The notes: a model not told the origin generated them from the letters alone. A stretch of 58,078 nt of DNA from Nonomuraea antri (GCF_013283785.1 NZ_JABCPZ010000041.1:1-58078), one strand, 5' to 3'. Positions 8,677-17,664 are shown, numbered from the stretch's first letter. Numbers and translations: made by a program.

Positions 8677-9074
8677 CGGCGTGGATCGGGCACGGCCTGA
8701 CCGCCCTCGGCAGTCCCGCCCTTACCGGTGCCGCCCTCCGCAGTGCCGCCCTCGGCCGGGCCGCCCGCCGGGTTCGACCCGTGCCGCCAGGTGAGGGCCA
8801 CCTCGAAGTTTCCCTCGGTGGCGGCCTTGGCCACCAGCCAGTTCATGGTGCCTGTCACCTTGATGCCGAACTTCACCTGGATCTCCTCCGGCGCGGCACG
8901 CCGGGCCTGCTCCAGCACCACGCGGGCGGCGTCCACGGCCGGGCCGATCGCCGCGCGCACCCGCCCGATGATCTCCTCGGGGCCGCCCGCCGGCTGGTAG
9001 CCCGGAGTCAGCTCGATCTCGAACTGCACCTGGGTGGCGTCGTCGAGTTGGTAGGTGACAACTTGCGAGGGCAA
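8673..9074 (-). CDS. Trypco1-domain protein (CU044_2847 family)
   Basis: A 133-residue protein. Residues about 5-95 match my memory of the CU044_2847/trypsin-co-occurring domain 1 pattern: a short N-terminal strand pair (VVTYQLDD...VQFEIEL), a helix with GPAVDAARVVLEQAR, then IQVKFGIKVTG and NFEVALTW. The last 35 residues are a low-complexity tail of GGT/AEGG repeats. Trypco1 proteins typically sit beside genes with trypsin, NTPase and repeat domains, as here, where the stop overlaps the protease start by GTGA. The likely role is partner or adaptor of the trypsin-NTPase-WD40 protein. The domain assignment is from pattern recognition, not a search. Confidence 0.75.
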   Translation of the reverse strand: MPSQVVTYQLDDATQVQFEIELTPGYQPAGGPEEIIGRVRAAIGPAVDAARVVLEQARRAAPEEIQVKFGIKVTGTMNWLVAKAATEGNFEVALTWRHGSNPAGGPAEGGTAEGGTGKGGTAEGGQAVPDPRR

Positions 9075-9446
9075 CCGTGACTCCCGTCATTGGCGAGATC
9101 GCCTGTCGCGGTCATCAGGAGCCGTCCAGAACCTCGCGCAGCGCACCAAGCACCGGACGTCGCCCGAATCGTGCTGACAGCGGACATGCAGGCCGCCCCC
9201 GACGGCATACCGAATCCGAGCGTAGCGGGCGTCGAAGTACGGCGGAACGGGAACGTACGCCAAGCCTGTTCGCCTATCACGGCCGAGCCCGGACGTCGTT
9301 CGCGAAAGCCCGCGCCGCCAGCAGTGCACTCGCCGTCGAACCGGCACCGCCGCGCTGCTGCCGGCCGACCCCGCACGCGCTCCACGACGCGTTGGCCCAC
9401 CCACGACCCCCCAGTTGACGGTGCCGTGCGAGGTACGGTGTGCGCT
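9075..9446. other. Intergenic region between Trypco1 gene and decayed regulator
   Basis: 372 bases without a credible gene. Open frames exist on both strands but they are arginine-rich shadows. The minus-strand promoter for the Trypco1-protease operon must be here. A TTGACG hexamer at 9415-9420 has no well-spaced -10 partner. Confidence 0.5.
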
Positions 9447-10538
9447 GTGATCCGAGTGCTGCCGGCCGACGACGAGGCGATGATCCGCGCCGGCGTGCGG
9501 GCGATCCTGAGCGGCGCCCCGGACGTGGCGGTGGTCGCCGAGGCGGCGGACGGTCACCAGGCCGTCGAGCAGGCCCGCGCGTACCGTCCGCTGACGACCT
9601 TCGGCGAGGACGAGTACGTGGCCGCCGCCCTGGAGGAAGGGGTGTCGGGGTTCTTGCTCAAGTCCGGCGACCCGTACGAGCTGATGGCGGCGGTGCGCGC
9701 GGCGCACGAGGGGGCGGCGTTCCTGTCGCCGCGGGTCGCCCGCCAGGTCATCACCCAGTTGTCAGGCGAGCCGGTGACTCGCAGGAAGGCCGCTCGCGCG
9801 AAGATCGCGGCGTTGACCTCTCAGCCTCCTGGCCGTGCGCGCCGCCGCCCTGCGGGTCGCCGCCGGCACCGTCCCGGCGTTGCGGCGGTCGGCCGGCGAA
9901 CTGCGCGAGTCCCCGCCACGACGACCGACCGGTTGCGGCAGATCATCCGGGTGCTGCGTGCGGACGACGAGCGCGCCCCGGTCGACCCGCTCGGCGGTTC
10001 CGTCGCCGCGCTGGTGGAGTGGGCCCAGGTCTCCGGCGTGGACGTGCGCATGGAAGCGTCCGAGGACGCGGAGGCCGGGCTGGCCGATCCGACCGCCCGG
10101 GCCGCCGTCCGCGTCGTGCGGGAGGGGCTGACCAACGCGACCAAGCACGCCCCGGGTCTGCCATCCGCGTGAGCCTGCGCCGCACCGGCGACCTGCTGGA
10201 GGTGACCATGGCCAACGCGCCGGGGCCGCCCGGCCCGCGGCACAGGCCGGCCGACCCGGCCGGATCCGGGTACGGGCCGGCCGGGCCTGGACGAACGCGT
10301 CCGCCTGGCCGGCGGCACGTTGCTAGCAGCCCCCGACGGCGACGGGTTCGCGCTCACCGCCTGTCTGCCGGTGGACGCCCGGCCGGCCGCCGCGCCGTCG
10401 CCGGCCCCTCCTTCGGAGCCGGCTCTGGCCGTGGCGCGTCGAACGCTGCGGCGCGGCCTGGTCACCACGTTCTGGGCGCCCACCGTCCTGGGCGTCGCCC
10501 TCGCCGCGGTGTTCCTGCTCCGCGGCGGGACGTTGTGA
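9447..10538 (+). pseudogene. Remnant of a response regulator fused to a histidine kinase C-terminus
   Basis: From GTG 9447 the frame gives a LuxR-type receiver start (VLPADDEAMIRAGVRAIL), jumps directly from ARAYRP to LTTFGEDEYVAAALEEGVSGFLLKSGDPYEL, and ends after ARAKIAALT. About 33 residues, including the phosphoacceptor Asp, and the whole DNA-binding domain are missing. The following sequence is the back half of a histidine kinase in several frames: VPALRRSAGELRES, then TTDRLRQIIRVLRADDER...VVREGLTNATKHAPG (an N-box), then SAIRVSLRRTGDLLEVTMANAP, then LDERVRLAGGTLLAAPDGDGFALTACLP and a C-terminal hydrophobic helix. The kinase H-box is absent. Frame breaks near 9914 and 10150 lie at C4 runs. 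Not functional as a two-component system. Confidence 0.75.
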
Positions 10539-10603
10539 CAGGCGCTGAGCCTCGGGAACTCGGCGCGGTGTGCCCCGAGCCCGACAGAACTTCCCGGGAT
10601 CCG

Positions 10604-11239
10604 CTAGAACCTGGGCGTGTTCCAGTACGTGTTCTCGCCCTGATGGTCGTAGATCCTCGAGGACACCTGCATCCGCACGCTCTTGATCCGGGCGCCGCCG
10701 TCCGCGTAGACGTGCATGGTTCCGGTGCGGATCCGGCACATCGTCGCCTTGGCGCAGGTCTTCTTGAGTCTGAAGACCGCGGTGCCGCGGCTGAACGTGC
10801 AGGTGACCGACGACCCTCCCTGGCCGGCGAGCGTGATCGTGTCGCAGGAGAACTTGCTTCCCTTGATGTAGAACGCGCTCGCCATGACGATCTTGCGAGC
10901 CTTGACGCCGCCGGAGCCGTGCCGGCAGGTCTGGAAGTCCGATACCCGGGCGAACGAGTAGTTGATGGTCACCCGCTTGCGCGAGGCCACCTTGTGCGGA
11001 CCTGCCCACGCCCCCGAGAGCCGGCCCTGGATGCCCTGGTTGCCGTCTCCGGTGCAGGTGCTCCAGTACCAGCCCGAGGTGTGCTTGGGCGCGATCGTCT
11101 CAGCGCTCTTGGAGCGCACGGGCGAGGTGCCCGGAGCCGCTGCGGCGGCGCTGCTCAGGGCGCCGGCGACCAGGACGGCGCCCGCCCCGAGGGCGGCCAT
11201 CCTCTTGGTGATGGACATGACGGTGGTGTTGATGCTCAT
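10604..11239 (-). CDS. Secreted cysteine-containing hypothetical protein
   Basis: 211 residues with a Sec signal peptide (about 1-35: basic start, hydrophobic core LGAGAVLVAGALSSAAAAAPG). A second ATG at codon 8 (MSITKRM) is an equally good start. The mature part has six cysteines (in WSTCTG, FQTCRHG, FSCDTI, VTCTF, KTCAKATMC) that could form three disulfides, and alternating strands suggesting a beta-sandwich. No family recognised; there is no enzyme motif. It stands alone, convergent with the decayed regulator. Confidence 0.8.
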   Translation of the reverse strand: MSINTTVMSITKRMAALGAGAVLVAGALSSAAAAAPGTSPVRSKSAETIAPKHTSGWYWSTCTGDGNQGIQGRLSGAWAGPHKVASRKRVTINYSFARVSDFQTCRHGSGGVKARKIVMASAFYIKGSKFSCDTITLAGQGGSSVTCTFSRGTAVFRLKKTCAKATMCRIRTGTMHVYADGGARIKSVRMQVSSRIYDHQGENTYWNTPRF

Positions 11240-11415
11240 GATGTGACGGCGGGCCTGCTTGTCAGCTTGGCGTTGCCCGGCCCGTTGTCCCGCCTCTGGG
11301 CATTCGCCGTTCCACCGTCACCCTCTGGCGGTTCGTCTCGAAAGTCTGTGGCGAAATGCACGCTGAGCCATGTGCTTTGACGTGAGGTCGGAGAGAGACG
11401 TGCCGGGCCCGGTGG

Positions 11416-11979
11416 TCAGAGGCGGAACGCGGCCAGCGGGGCGGTGCAGAGGGTCTGGTCGGCGCCGAACTCCTCGAACGTCCTGAGGGGGCGGAAGCCC
11501 AGGCGGGCGGCGAGCCGCAGGGATCGCTGGTTCGCGGTCTGCGTCACGAGCACCACCGGCCGGTCGGTGAGTTCGCCGGCCGCGGCGCGCAGCGCGGCCG
11601 TGGCGGCCTCGAACGCGAACCCCGCGCCCCACGCGCCGCGCCGCAGCACGTAGCCCAGTTCCAGTTCCTCGCCGTCCTCGGCGACGGGGCCGGAGGTCTC
11701 GGTCCAGCGGGGGGCGAGCATCAAGGTCCCGAGGAAGCGGTTCGTGGCGCCGTCCGCGATGACGTAGGTGCCGGGCCTGGACGTGGAGCCCGCGGCCAGC
11801 ACCGCGCCGACGTGCTGCTCGACCTCGCGCAGCGGACGTGGACCGCCGAGGTGACGCCGGACCTCGGGATCGGTCCCGAGCTCGATGAGCCCGGCACGAT
11901 CGGTGTCGAGCACCGCGCCGCGCAGCAGGAGCCGTTCGGAACGGATCTCCGCCGCGGACAACGTGCGCAACTCGCTCAT
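11416..11979 (-). CDS. GNAT family N-acetyltransferase (RimJ/RimL-like)
   Basis: 187 residues with the GNAT fold order: an N-terminal strand after SERLLLRGAVLDT, a central sheet RFLGTLMLAPRW and ELELGYVLRRGAWGAGFAFEA (the acetyl-CoA pyrophosphate loop region, motif A), and the C-terminal VTQTANQRSLRLAARLGFRPLRTFEEFG, typical of the RimJ/RimL subgroup, which acetylates protein N-termini or small amines. The acceptor is unknown. Divergent from the VOC protein gene at 12071. Confidence 0.88.
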   Translation of the reverse strand: MSELRTLSAAEIRSERLLLRGAVLDTDRAGLIELGTDPEVRRHLGGPRPLREVEQHVGAVLAAGSTSRPGTYVIADGATNRFLGTLMLAPRWTETSGPVAEDGEELELGYVLRRGAWGAGFAFEAATAALRAAAGELTDRPVVLVTQTANQRSLRLAARLGFRPLRTFEEFGADQTLCTAPLAAFRL

Positions 11980-12070
11980 GACTCCATGATCCTAAGCGAG
12001 GCCCCGCTGCCGGTCGCACGGCAGGTGCGTGGTTCATCCCGGTTCAGCCGCTGGGCATAGGGTGGGCGGC

Positions 12071-12811
12071 ATGGCATTGCGACTGATCCAGGTGAATTTC
12101 AAGGCTCGTGATGACGACGCGCTCGGCCGGTTCTGGGGGGAGGCGCTCGGCTGGAACGTCTCCAGCGAAGGCCCTGGTGTGACCAATCTGGAGCCCCCGG
12201 GTTCGGTCTGGCCGGATCCCGCCGGCTTCTACCTCGATTTCGTCACCGTCCCGAACCCCGAGACGGTCAAGTACCGTGCGCGCCTCGAACTGGCCACCAC
12301 CTCTCCCGCCCATCACGCGGAGCTGGTCGCGCGGCTGAAGGCGCTCGGGGCGACGTCCGCCGAGATGGGCCAGGGTGACGTGCCGGGGACGGCGCTGGCC
12401 GACCCGGAGGGCAACCCGTTCAGCGTGCTGGAGCCCCGGGAGGGCGACCGTGCCGCCGGGCCGATCGCCGCGGTGGTGGTGGACTGCGCGGACCCGCGGG
12501 CCATGGCGCGGTTCTGGGGTGAGGCGGTGGACTGGACCCTGGACGAGGTGAGCGACGATCACGCGCGGCTGAGCTCCGCCAAGGGCACCGGCCCGGCTCT
12601 CGAGTTCCGCCGTGCGGCGCCCGGCGCGCCGGCCAGGTGGACCCGCGTCCACATCGACCTGGTGCCCGACCCGATCGAGGACAAGGTGGCCGAGGTGGCC
12701 CGGCTGCGGGAGCTCGGCGCGGCGTCCGCCGACGTGGGCCAGGGCGACGTGCCGTGGGTCGTGCTCGCCGACCCGGAGGGCAACGAGTTCTGCGTGCTCG
12801 GCCGCGCCTGA
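12071..12811 (+). CDS. Two-domain VOC (glyoxalase-like) protein
   Basis: 246 residues in two tandem VOC units (about 1-118 and 130-246), each with the pattern RFWGEALGW or RFWGEAVDW near its start and VLADPEGN or ALADPEGN near its end. Family members are metal-dependent lyases, dioxygenases or antibiotic-binding proteins. The pattern GDVPWVVLADPEGNEFCVL is common to uncharacterised actinobacterial 'VOC family' proteins. I chose the ATG at 12071 because the sequence upstream is not protein-like. Convergent with the PPOX gene, 21 bp apart. Confidence 0.87.
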   Translation: MALRLIQVNFKARDDDALGRFWGEALGWNVSSEGPGVTNLEPPGSVWPDPAGFYLDFVTVPNPETVKYRARLELATTSPAHHAELVARLKALGATSAEMGQGDVPGTALADPEGNPFSVLEPREGDRAAGPIAAVVVDCADPRAMARFWGEAVDWTLDEVSDDHARLSSAKGTGPALEFRRAAPGAPARWTRVHIDLVPDPIEDKVAEVARLRELGAASADVGQGDVPWVVLADPEGNEFCVLGRA

Positions 12812-12832
12812 TCGGCTCCATCGTCTCGTACG

Positions 12833-13345
12833 TCAGCCGAAGTCCCACCGGGTGTGGCTGAACCCGTTCGTCTTGCCGAATCCCAGCGCCTGCGCCGGTC
12901 TGACCTCGAACACCACCGGTTCGTGCCCATGCATGCGGAAGACCCCGTCGTCGCCGACCTCGGCGGCCCAGGCGGTGCCGTACTTGGTGGTGTGCGCGTC
13001 GGCCACCCGGCGCAGCACCTCCGGGTCGCGCACCGTGACGGCGTCGCCGTGCAGGACGAGGTCCAGGCCGTCGTCCCATTTGTTGCACCCGGTGGTCACC
13101 GCGCAATGCGGACTGGCGGCCAGGTTCTTCGACTTCTGCTCCTCCGGGCCGCTGGAGAAGTAGAAGGCGTCGTCCAGCCAGACCCCGACGACGGGCGTGA
13201 CGTGCGGCCGGCCGTCGGTGCGTACGGTGGACACCCAGAACAGTTCCGCGGCCAGCAGGTGGTCGACGGCGTCCGGCCACGGGGTGGGCCGGGCGTCGTC
13301 GCTGCTGTAGCGCGGATCGATGGTGGTTTTCGGCGTAAGGACCAC
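12833..13345 (-). CDS. Pyridoxamine 5'-phosphate oxidase-fold (FMN/F420-binding) protein
   Basis: 170 residues. The split-barrel fold is seen in AAELFWVSTVRTDGRPHVTPVVGVWLDDAFYFSSGPEEQKSKNL, where the strand TVRTDGRPHVTPV and the phosphate-binding SG.EEQKSKNL segment match small PPOX-family proteins that bind FMN or F420. Likely a redox enzyme or flavin-binding protein; substrate unknown. The C-terminus holds GFGKTNGFSHTRWDF, common in F420-type members of this group. Confidence 0.85.
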   Translation of the reverse strand: MVLTPKTTIDPRYSSDDARPTPWPDAVDHLLAAELFWVSTVRTDGRPHVTPVVGVWLDDAFYFSSGPEEQKSKNLAASPHCAVTTGCNKWDDGLDLVLHGDAVTVRDPEVLRRVADAHTTKYGTAWAAEVGDDGVFRMHGHEPVVFEVRPAQALGFGKTNGFSHTRWDFG

Positions 13346-13523
13346 GGTTCCCCCTCGATGTCGGCTCCGGTGATCGGCTGAGCCGCCGATCGGGTATCTG
13401 CTACCCCCGAAGCGGGCCTCAGTCGTAGAGCGTACCGATCATGAAGCCTTGCCGGCGGGAGCTCCGACTGCCGGCCCCTCGGCCTGGGAAGGAACCGATG
13501 GGGACGCCGATCACGGGGGCGAG

Positions 13524-15335
13524 ATGACACGGACACCGATCGCCGACTACGCGTTGCTGTCCGACCGGCACACGGCCGCCCTGGTCAGCAGGGCCGGGTC
13601 GATCGACTGGCTGTGCCTGCCCAGGTTCGACAGCCCCGCGGTGTTCGCCGCGCTCCTGGACGACGACGCCGGTCACTGGTCCTTCCGCCCGTCGGGCGAG
13701 TTCACCGTGTCGCGGCGCTACGTGGCGAGCACGATGGTGCTGGAGACCATCTTCGAGACCGCCGGCGGCACGCTGGTGCTGACCGACGCGCTGGCCACCG
13801 GCGCCGGGCACGATCCGCACCGGCTCGGCGCCGCGGCCCCTCACCTGCTCGTCCGTACCGCCACCGCGACCGGCGGCGCGGTCGAGTTCGAGGTGCGGTT
13901 CCGCCCGCGACCCGAGTACGGCCTGATCGCGCCCCTGCTGGCGCCCGTGCCCGGCGGCGTGCGGGTCCGGGGCGGCGCCGACCAGCTCGTGCTGTCCACG
14001 CCGGTCCCGCTCGGCATCGACGCCGAAGGGGCGGCGGGCCAGGCCGTGGTGGCGGCCGGGGAGCGGCTGTCCTTCGCGCTGCACTGGAGCAGGCAGGGCG
14101 ATCCGCCGCCGCGCGTCTGGCCGCCGGACGAGCTGGCCGCCCAGCTCGAGCACACGCTGTCGGCCTGGCGTGACTGGTCGCGCGCGCACCAGCACTACCG
14201 TGGCGACTACCACGACCTCGTCCACCATTCTGGGCGGGTGCTGCAGGCGCTGAGCCACCAGCCGACCGGCGCGATCGTCGCGGCGGCCACGACCTCGCTG
14301 CCCGAGCAGATCGGCGGTGAGCGCAACTGGGACTACCGCTACAGCTGGGTGCGCGACGCCAGCCTCACCATGAACGCGCTGTGGGTGGCCGCCTGCCCCG
14401 ACGAGGCCGGCGAGTTCTTCTCCTTCATGACCACGGCCGCCGCGACGTACGAGCCGCGCAGCGCGTTGCAGATCATGTTCGGCGTCGGCGGCGAGCACGA
14501 CCTGTCCGAACGCGAGCTGCCGCACCTGCGCGGCTGGCGCGGCAGCCGGCCCGTGCGGGTGGGCAACGGGGCCTGGCGTCAGCCGCAGGTCGACGTCTAC
14601 GGCGAGCTCCTGGACGCCGCGCACCGCCTGTCCGGCCAGCTCACCGAGCTCGACCCGCAGGTGCGCGCGTTCCTGGTGACCCTCGCCGACGCCGCCGCCC
14701 ACCAGTGGCGGCAGCCCGACCAGGGCATCTGGGAGGTCCGCGGCGAGCCGCGGCACTTCCTGTACTCCAAGGTGATGTGCTGGGTGGCGCTCGACCGGGC
14801 GATCGACCTGGCCGATCACCTGTGCGCCGCGGACCGGGTGCCCGGCTGGCGGCGCGCCAGGGACGAGGTCAGGCAGGCCGTCCTGCGCGAGGGGTGGAAC
14901 GCCGAGGCGGGCGCGTTCACCCAGGCCTTCGGCTCCGCGGACCTGGACGCCTCGGCCCTGGCGCTGCCCATCGCCGGTTTCCTGCCCGCCGACGACCCGC
15001 GCGTGCTGGCCACCGTCGAACGCGTCGCCGCCGACCTGACCGACGCGCGCGGGCTGGTCTACCGCTACCGCGGCGCCGACGGGCTGAGCGGGCAGGAGGG
15101 CACGTTCCTGCTCTGCACGTACTGGCTGGCGCACGCGCTCGCGCTGGCCGGGCAGGTGGAACGAGCGCGCGAGGTGTTCGAGACGGCGACCGGATTCGTC
15201 AACGACGTCGGGCTGCTGGCCGAGGAGGTCCACGGGGAGAGCGGGGAACTGCTCGGCAACTTCCCGCAGGCCTTCAGCCACATCGGCCTGATCAACGCCG
15301 CCTGGGCCATCGATCAGGCGGGCGCCCGTTCCTGA
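13524..15335 (+). CDS. Glycoside hydrolase family 15 protein (glucoamylase/trehalase-like)
   Basis: 603 residues, start at ATG 13524 after GGGGGCGAG. N-terminal beta-sandwich (IADYALLSDRHTAALVSRAGSIDWLCLPRFDSPAVFAALLDD) followed by the (alpha/alpha)6 barrel. Signature pieces: ERNWDYRYSWVRDASLTMNALW in mid-protein and LLAEEVHGESGELLGNFPQAFSHIGLINAAW at the end, which contain the usual catalytic carboxylates. In mycobacteria and streptomycetes close homologues are cytoplasmic trehalases; others are glucan hydrolases. There is no signal peptide, so intracellular trehalose or oligosaccharide use is likely. A weak hairpin (CCGTC, loop GGAAAA, GACGG at 15349-15364) follows. Confidence 0.92.
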   Translation: MTRTPIADYALLSDRHTAALVSRAGSIDWLCLPRFDSPAVFAALLDDDAGHWSFRPSGEFTVSRRYVASTMVLETIFETAGGTLVLTDALATGAGHDPHRLGAAAPHLLVRTATATGGAVEFEVRFRPRPEYGLIAPLLAPVPGGVRVRGGADQLVLSTPVPLGIDAEGAAGQAVVAAGERLSFALHWSRQGDPPPRVWPPDELAAQLEHTLSAWRDWSRAHQHYRGDYHDLVHHSGRVLQALSHQPTGAIVAAATTSLPEQIGGERNWDYRYSWVRDASLTMNALWVAACPDEAGEFFSFMTTAAATYEPRSALQIMFGVGGEHDLSERELPHLRGWRGSRPVRVGNGAWRQPQVDVYGELLDAAHRLSGQLTELDPQVRAFLVTLADAAAHQWRQPDQGIWEVRGEPRHFLYSKVMCWVALDRAIDLADHLCAADRVPGWRRARDEVRQAVLREGWNAEAGAFTQAFGSADLDASALALPIAGFLPADDPRVLATVERVAADLTDARGLVYRYRGADGLSGQEGTFLLCTYWLAHALALAGQVERAREVFETATGFVNDVGLLAEEVHGESGELLGNFPQAFSHIGLINAAWAIDQAGARS

Positions 15336-15433
15336 CTCTCCGCCCATCCCGTCGGAAAAGACGGCTTTACGTGACCTCGAAAATGGTCCACGATCACCTC
15401 GGGGGGGACGTTTATCAATCCAATAGGAGCTCC

Positions 15434-16579
15434 ATGCGACACGGCAGGCGATCCCTGGGGGCGGTCCTCCTCACCCTCGGATTCTTCACCCTGGCGTTAC
15501 TCCTCGCCGCACCCACGATCAGCCCGGTGGGTGAGGCGGCGGCGCTGGCCGCCGCCCCGGCGAAGGACCTCGCGCACGCGGCCGCCGACGAGCTGCCGCC
15601 CTCCCGTCCCACCGGGCTGCGGCCCTGCCCGGTGCCTCTGGCGGCCAACCCGACCGGCTACGCCTCGATCTGCTGGAACCCGTCCAGCGACAATGTGGGC
15701 ATCGCCCGATACGACCTGTATCGCCTGACGGTCGACGGCTTCGTCCACGCCTCCAGCACGACCGGCACGGTCGGCGGCTTCTCCGGCGAACTCCACCGCA
15801 TGTACACCATGTACGTCGTGGCGGTCGACCCGGCCGGGAACGTCAGCCGGCCCTCCGTGCTGATCTCGGTGCCGGCGACGCTCGGGATGAGCCCGACCAG
15901 CACGCCCACCTTCGACCCCGGCGACCGGCAGCCGCCCACCAAGCCGGGCGGGCTGCGTGAGCCCTGCCTGCAGGACTACCGGGGCGTCTCGTTCTGCTGG
16001 GACCCCTCCAGCGACAACGTGGCGGTGACGGCGTACGACGTCTATCGCGAGACCGAGACGACCTATCTCAAGGTCGGCACGATCCTGCCGCCGGTTCTGC
16101 ACTTCGCCGAGTCCGGCCTGGTCACCGGGCATCGCTACACCTACGTCGTGGTCGCCAGGGACGAGGCGGGCAACCTCAGCACGCCGTCGGACCCGCTGTC
16201 CGCGCTGTCCAGGGAGGGCCTGCCGTCGCCCACCGTGTCGCCGACGCCCGGGGTGTCGTGCGCGGTGTCGTACCGGGCGCCGACCTGGGGTTCGCGGCTG
16301 TACGCGGAGATCACCGTGCGTAACACCGGCACGGCCGCGGTCGACGGCTGGAGCCTGACCGTCGCCTATCCGGAGTCGGCCACGTTGCGCCTGACCTCGG
16401 GCTGGGCCGCCGACTGGACCCAGGCGGGCACCCGGCTGACCGGCACGAACAAGGGCTGGAACAAGGTGATCCGGGCCGGCTCGGCGACGCAGGTCGGGTT
16501 CGCCGCCACCTACAGCGGGTCGGCGCCCGCGCCGGTGAGCTTCGCGCTCAACGGCACGTCCTGCACCGTCGCCGGCTGA
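15434..16579 (+). CDS. Secreted protein with two FnIII-like domains and a C-terminal CBM2
   Basis: 381 residues, start at ATG 15434 behind AGGAG. A signal peptide (about 1-40) is followed by two related modules (about 55-155 and 175-270) that share P.KP.GL..PC, S.CW.PSSDNV and Y.YVVVA.D.AGN, that is, FnIII-like folds with a conserved cysteine pair. After a Ser/Pro/Thr linker comes a family 2 carbohydrate-binding module (CAVSYRAPTWGSRLYAEITVRNTGTAAVDGWSL to the end) with the exposed tryptophans that bind cellulose or chitin. There is no catalytic domain. Codon 22 is a rare TTA. Its last 70 bp overlap the convergent WYL regulator. Confidence 0.88.
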   Translation: MRHGRRSLGAVLLTLGFFTLALLLAAPTISPVGEAAALAAAPAKDLAHAAADELPPSRPTGLRPCPVPLAANPTGYASICWNPSSDNVGIARYDLYRLTVDGFVHASSTTGTVGGFSGELHRMYTMYVVAVDPAGNVSRPSVLISVPATLGMSPTSTPTFDPGDRQPPTKPGGLREPCLQDYRGVSFCWDPSSDNVAVTAYDVYRETETTYLKVGTILPPVLHFAESGLVTGHRYTYVVVARDEAGNLSTPSDPLSALSREGLPSPTVSPTPGVSCAVSYRAPTWGSRLYAEITVRNTGTAAVDGWSLTVAYPESATLRLTSGWAADWTQAGTRLTGTNKGWNKVIRAGSATQVGFAATYSGSAPAPVSFALNGTSCTVAG

Positions 16580-17658
16580 CCGTCGCCCTCGTCCGCCCGC
16601 TCACCAGGCCGCTCATCACGCCGGTCACCGGGCCGCTCGTCCGCCCGGTCGTCGCGCCGGGCGGGCGAGGGTGAGCCGGTTTCGTCCGGCGGCGTCGCGT
16701 AGCGGGCGGCGAGCGCGGCGGCGCGGTCGCGCAGCGTGGCGCGCAGCGACGGCGGCGACAACGCTTCGGCGTCCGTGGCGAGCTGCCACAGCGCCCATTC
16801 CGCGTGCCGTGAATCCTGGAAGGTGACCTCCATCCGGAGCCGGCCGTCCGCGTCGGTCTCCTCGGCGAGCACGGCCAGCGCGGTGTTCACCAGCTGCTCC
16901 CGCCGGGCCGGGTTCACCCGGGCCAGCACGGTGACCTGGTCGCCGCCGGCCCGGAAGCGGGTGCTGCGGTCCCGCCAGGCCCGGTCCAGGTCGACCCGGT
17001 CGGGACGCCGCGCGGGTTCGTCGAGTTCCTCGGCGGCCAGCACCCTGGACAGCCGGTACGTGCGGTCCGCGCCGGACCTGGTGGCCAGCAGGTACGCCGT
17101 GTCCCGCACGGTGACCAGCCCGATCGGGTCCACCGTGCGCCACTCGGGGCTCCGGTTGAACGGCGCGTAGTGGATGCGCAGCCGGTGCCCGGCGAACACG
17201 GCCCGCAGCACCTCGGCGACGGTGGCGTCGGGCACCTCCTCGGCGGCCAGGCGGCGCGAGAGCAGGTCGGTCTCCGGGTCGATGAGCAGCCGCTCGGCCG
17301 CGCCCGCCGCGGTGTGCCGGTAGCTCTCCGGCAGCGCGTCGACCACCTTGAGCATCGCCGACGCCAGCGCCGAGCCGAGCCCGAACACCTGCGCCCCGCG
17401 CCGCGATCCGGCGACCAGCAGGGCCAGCGCCTCGTCATGATTCAGCCCGGTGAGCTCGGTGCGGAACCCGGGCAGCAACGCGAACCCGCCGTGCCTGCCG
17501 CGTTCGGCGTAGATCGGGACGCCTGCCGCGGACAGCGCCTCGACGTCGCGCAGCACGGTGCGGGTGGACACCTCCAGCTCGCGGGCGAGCGCGGTCGCGG
17601 ACAATCGGCCATGCCGGCGCAGCAGCAGCACCAGCGAGACCAACCGGTCAGCACGCAT
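16510..17658 (-). CDS. WYL-domain transcriptional regulator (DeoR-type HTH)
   Basis: 382 residues. N-terminal winged helix (about 3-60: RLVSLVLLLRRHGRLSATALARELEVSTRTVLRDVEALSAAGVPIYAERG) and a WYL domain (about 140-310, with VRDTAYLLATRSGADRTYRLSRVLAAEEL). The last 55 residues are a charged tail of repeats like DERPGDRRDERPGER that overlaps the CBM2 gene. The start ATG 17658 lies only six bases from a TAAAAT -10 box (17665-17670), so its mRNA may be leaderless. A CACGAC-N7-GTCGTG dyad lies close upstream. Divergent from ridA; likely regulates it. Confidence 0.88.
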   Translation of the reverse strand: MRADRLVSLVLLLRRHGRLSATALARELEVSTRTVLRDVEALSAAGVPIYAERGRHGGFALLPGFRTELTGLNHDEALALLVAGSRRGAQVFGLGSALASAMLKVVDALPESYRHTAAGAAERLLIDPETDLLSRRLAAEEVPDATVAEVLRAVFAGHRLRIHYAPFNRSPEWRTVDPIGLVTVRDTAYLLATRSGADRTYRLSRVLAAEELDEPARRPDRVDLDRAWRDRSTRFRAGGDQVTVLARVNPARREQLVNTALAVLAEETDADGRLRMEVTFQDSRHAEWALWQLATDAEALSPPSLRATLRDRAAALAARYATPPDETGSPSPARRDDRADERPGDRRDERPGERADEGDGQPATVQDVPLSAKLTGAGADPL

Positions 17659-17664
17659 GTCTGA

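Noticed and set aside
9440..11380. Plus-strand open frame of about 646 codons
   Set aside because: It merges part of the histidine-kinase remnant with the antisense of the secreted protein. No domain spans it.
13419..15347. Minus-strand open frame covering the whole GH15 gene
   Set aside because: It is the mirror of the GH15 codon bias; the GH15 motifs are in the plus strand.
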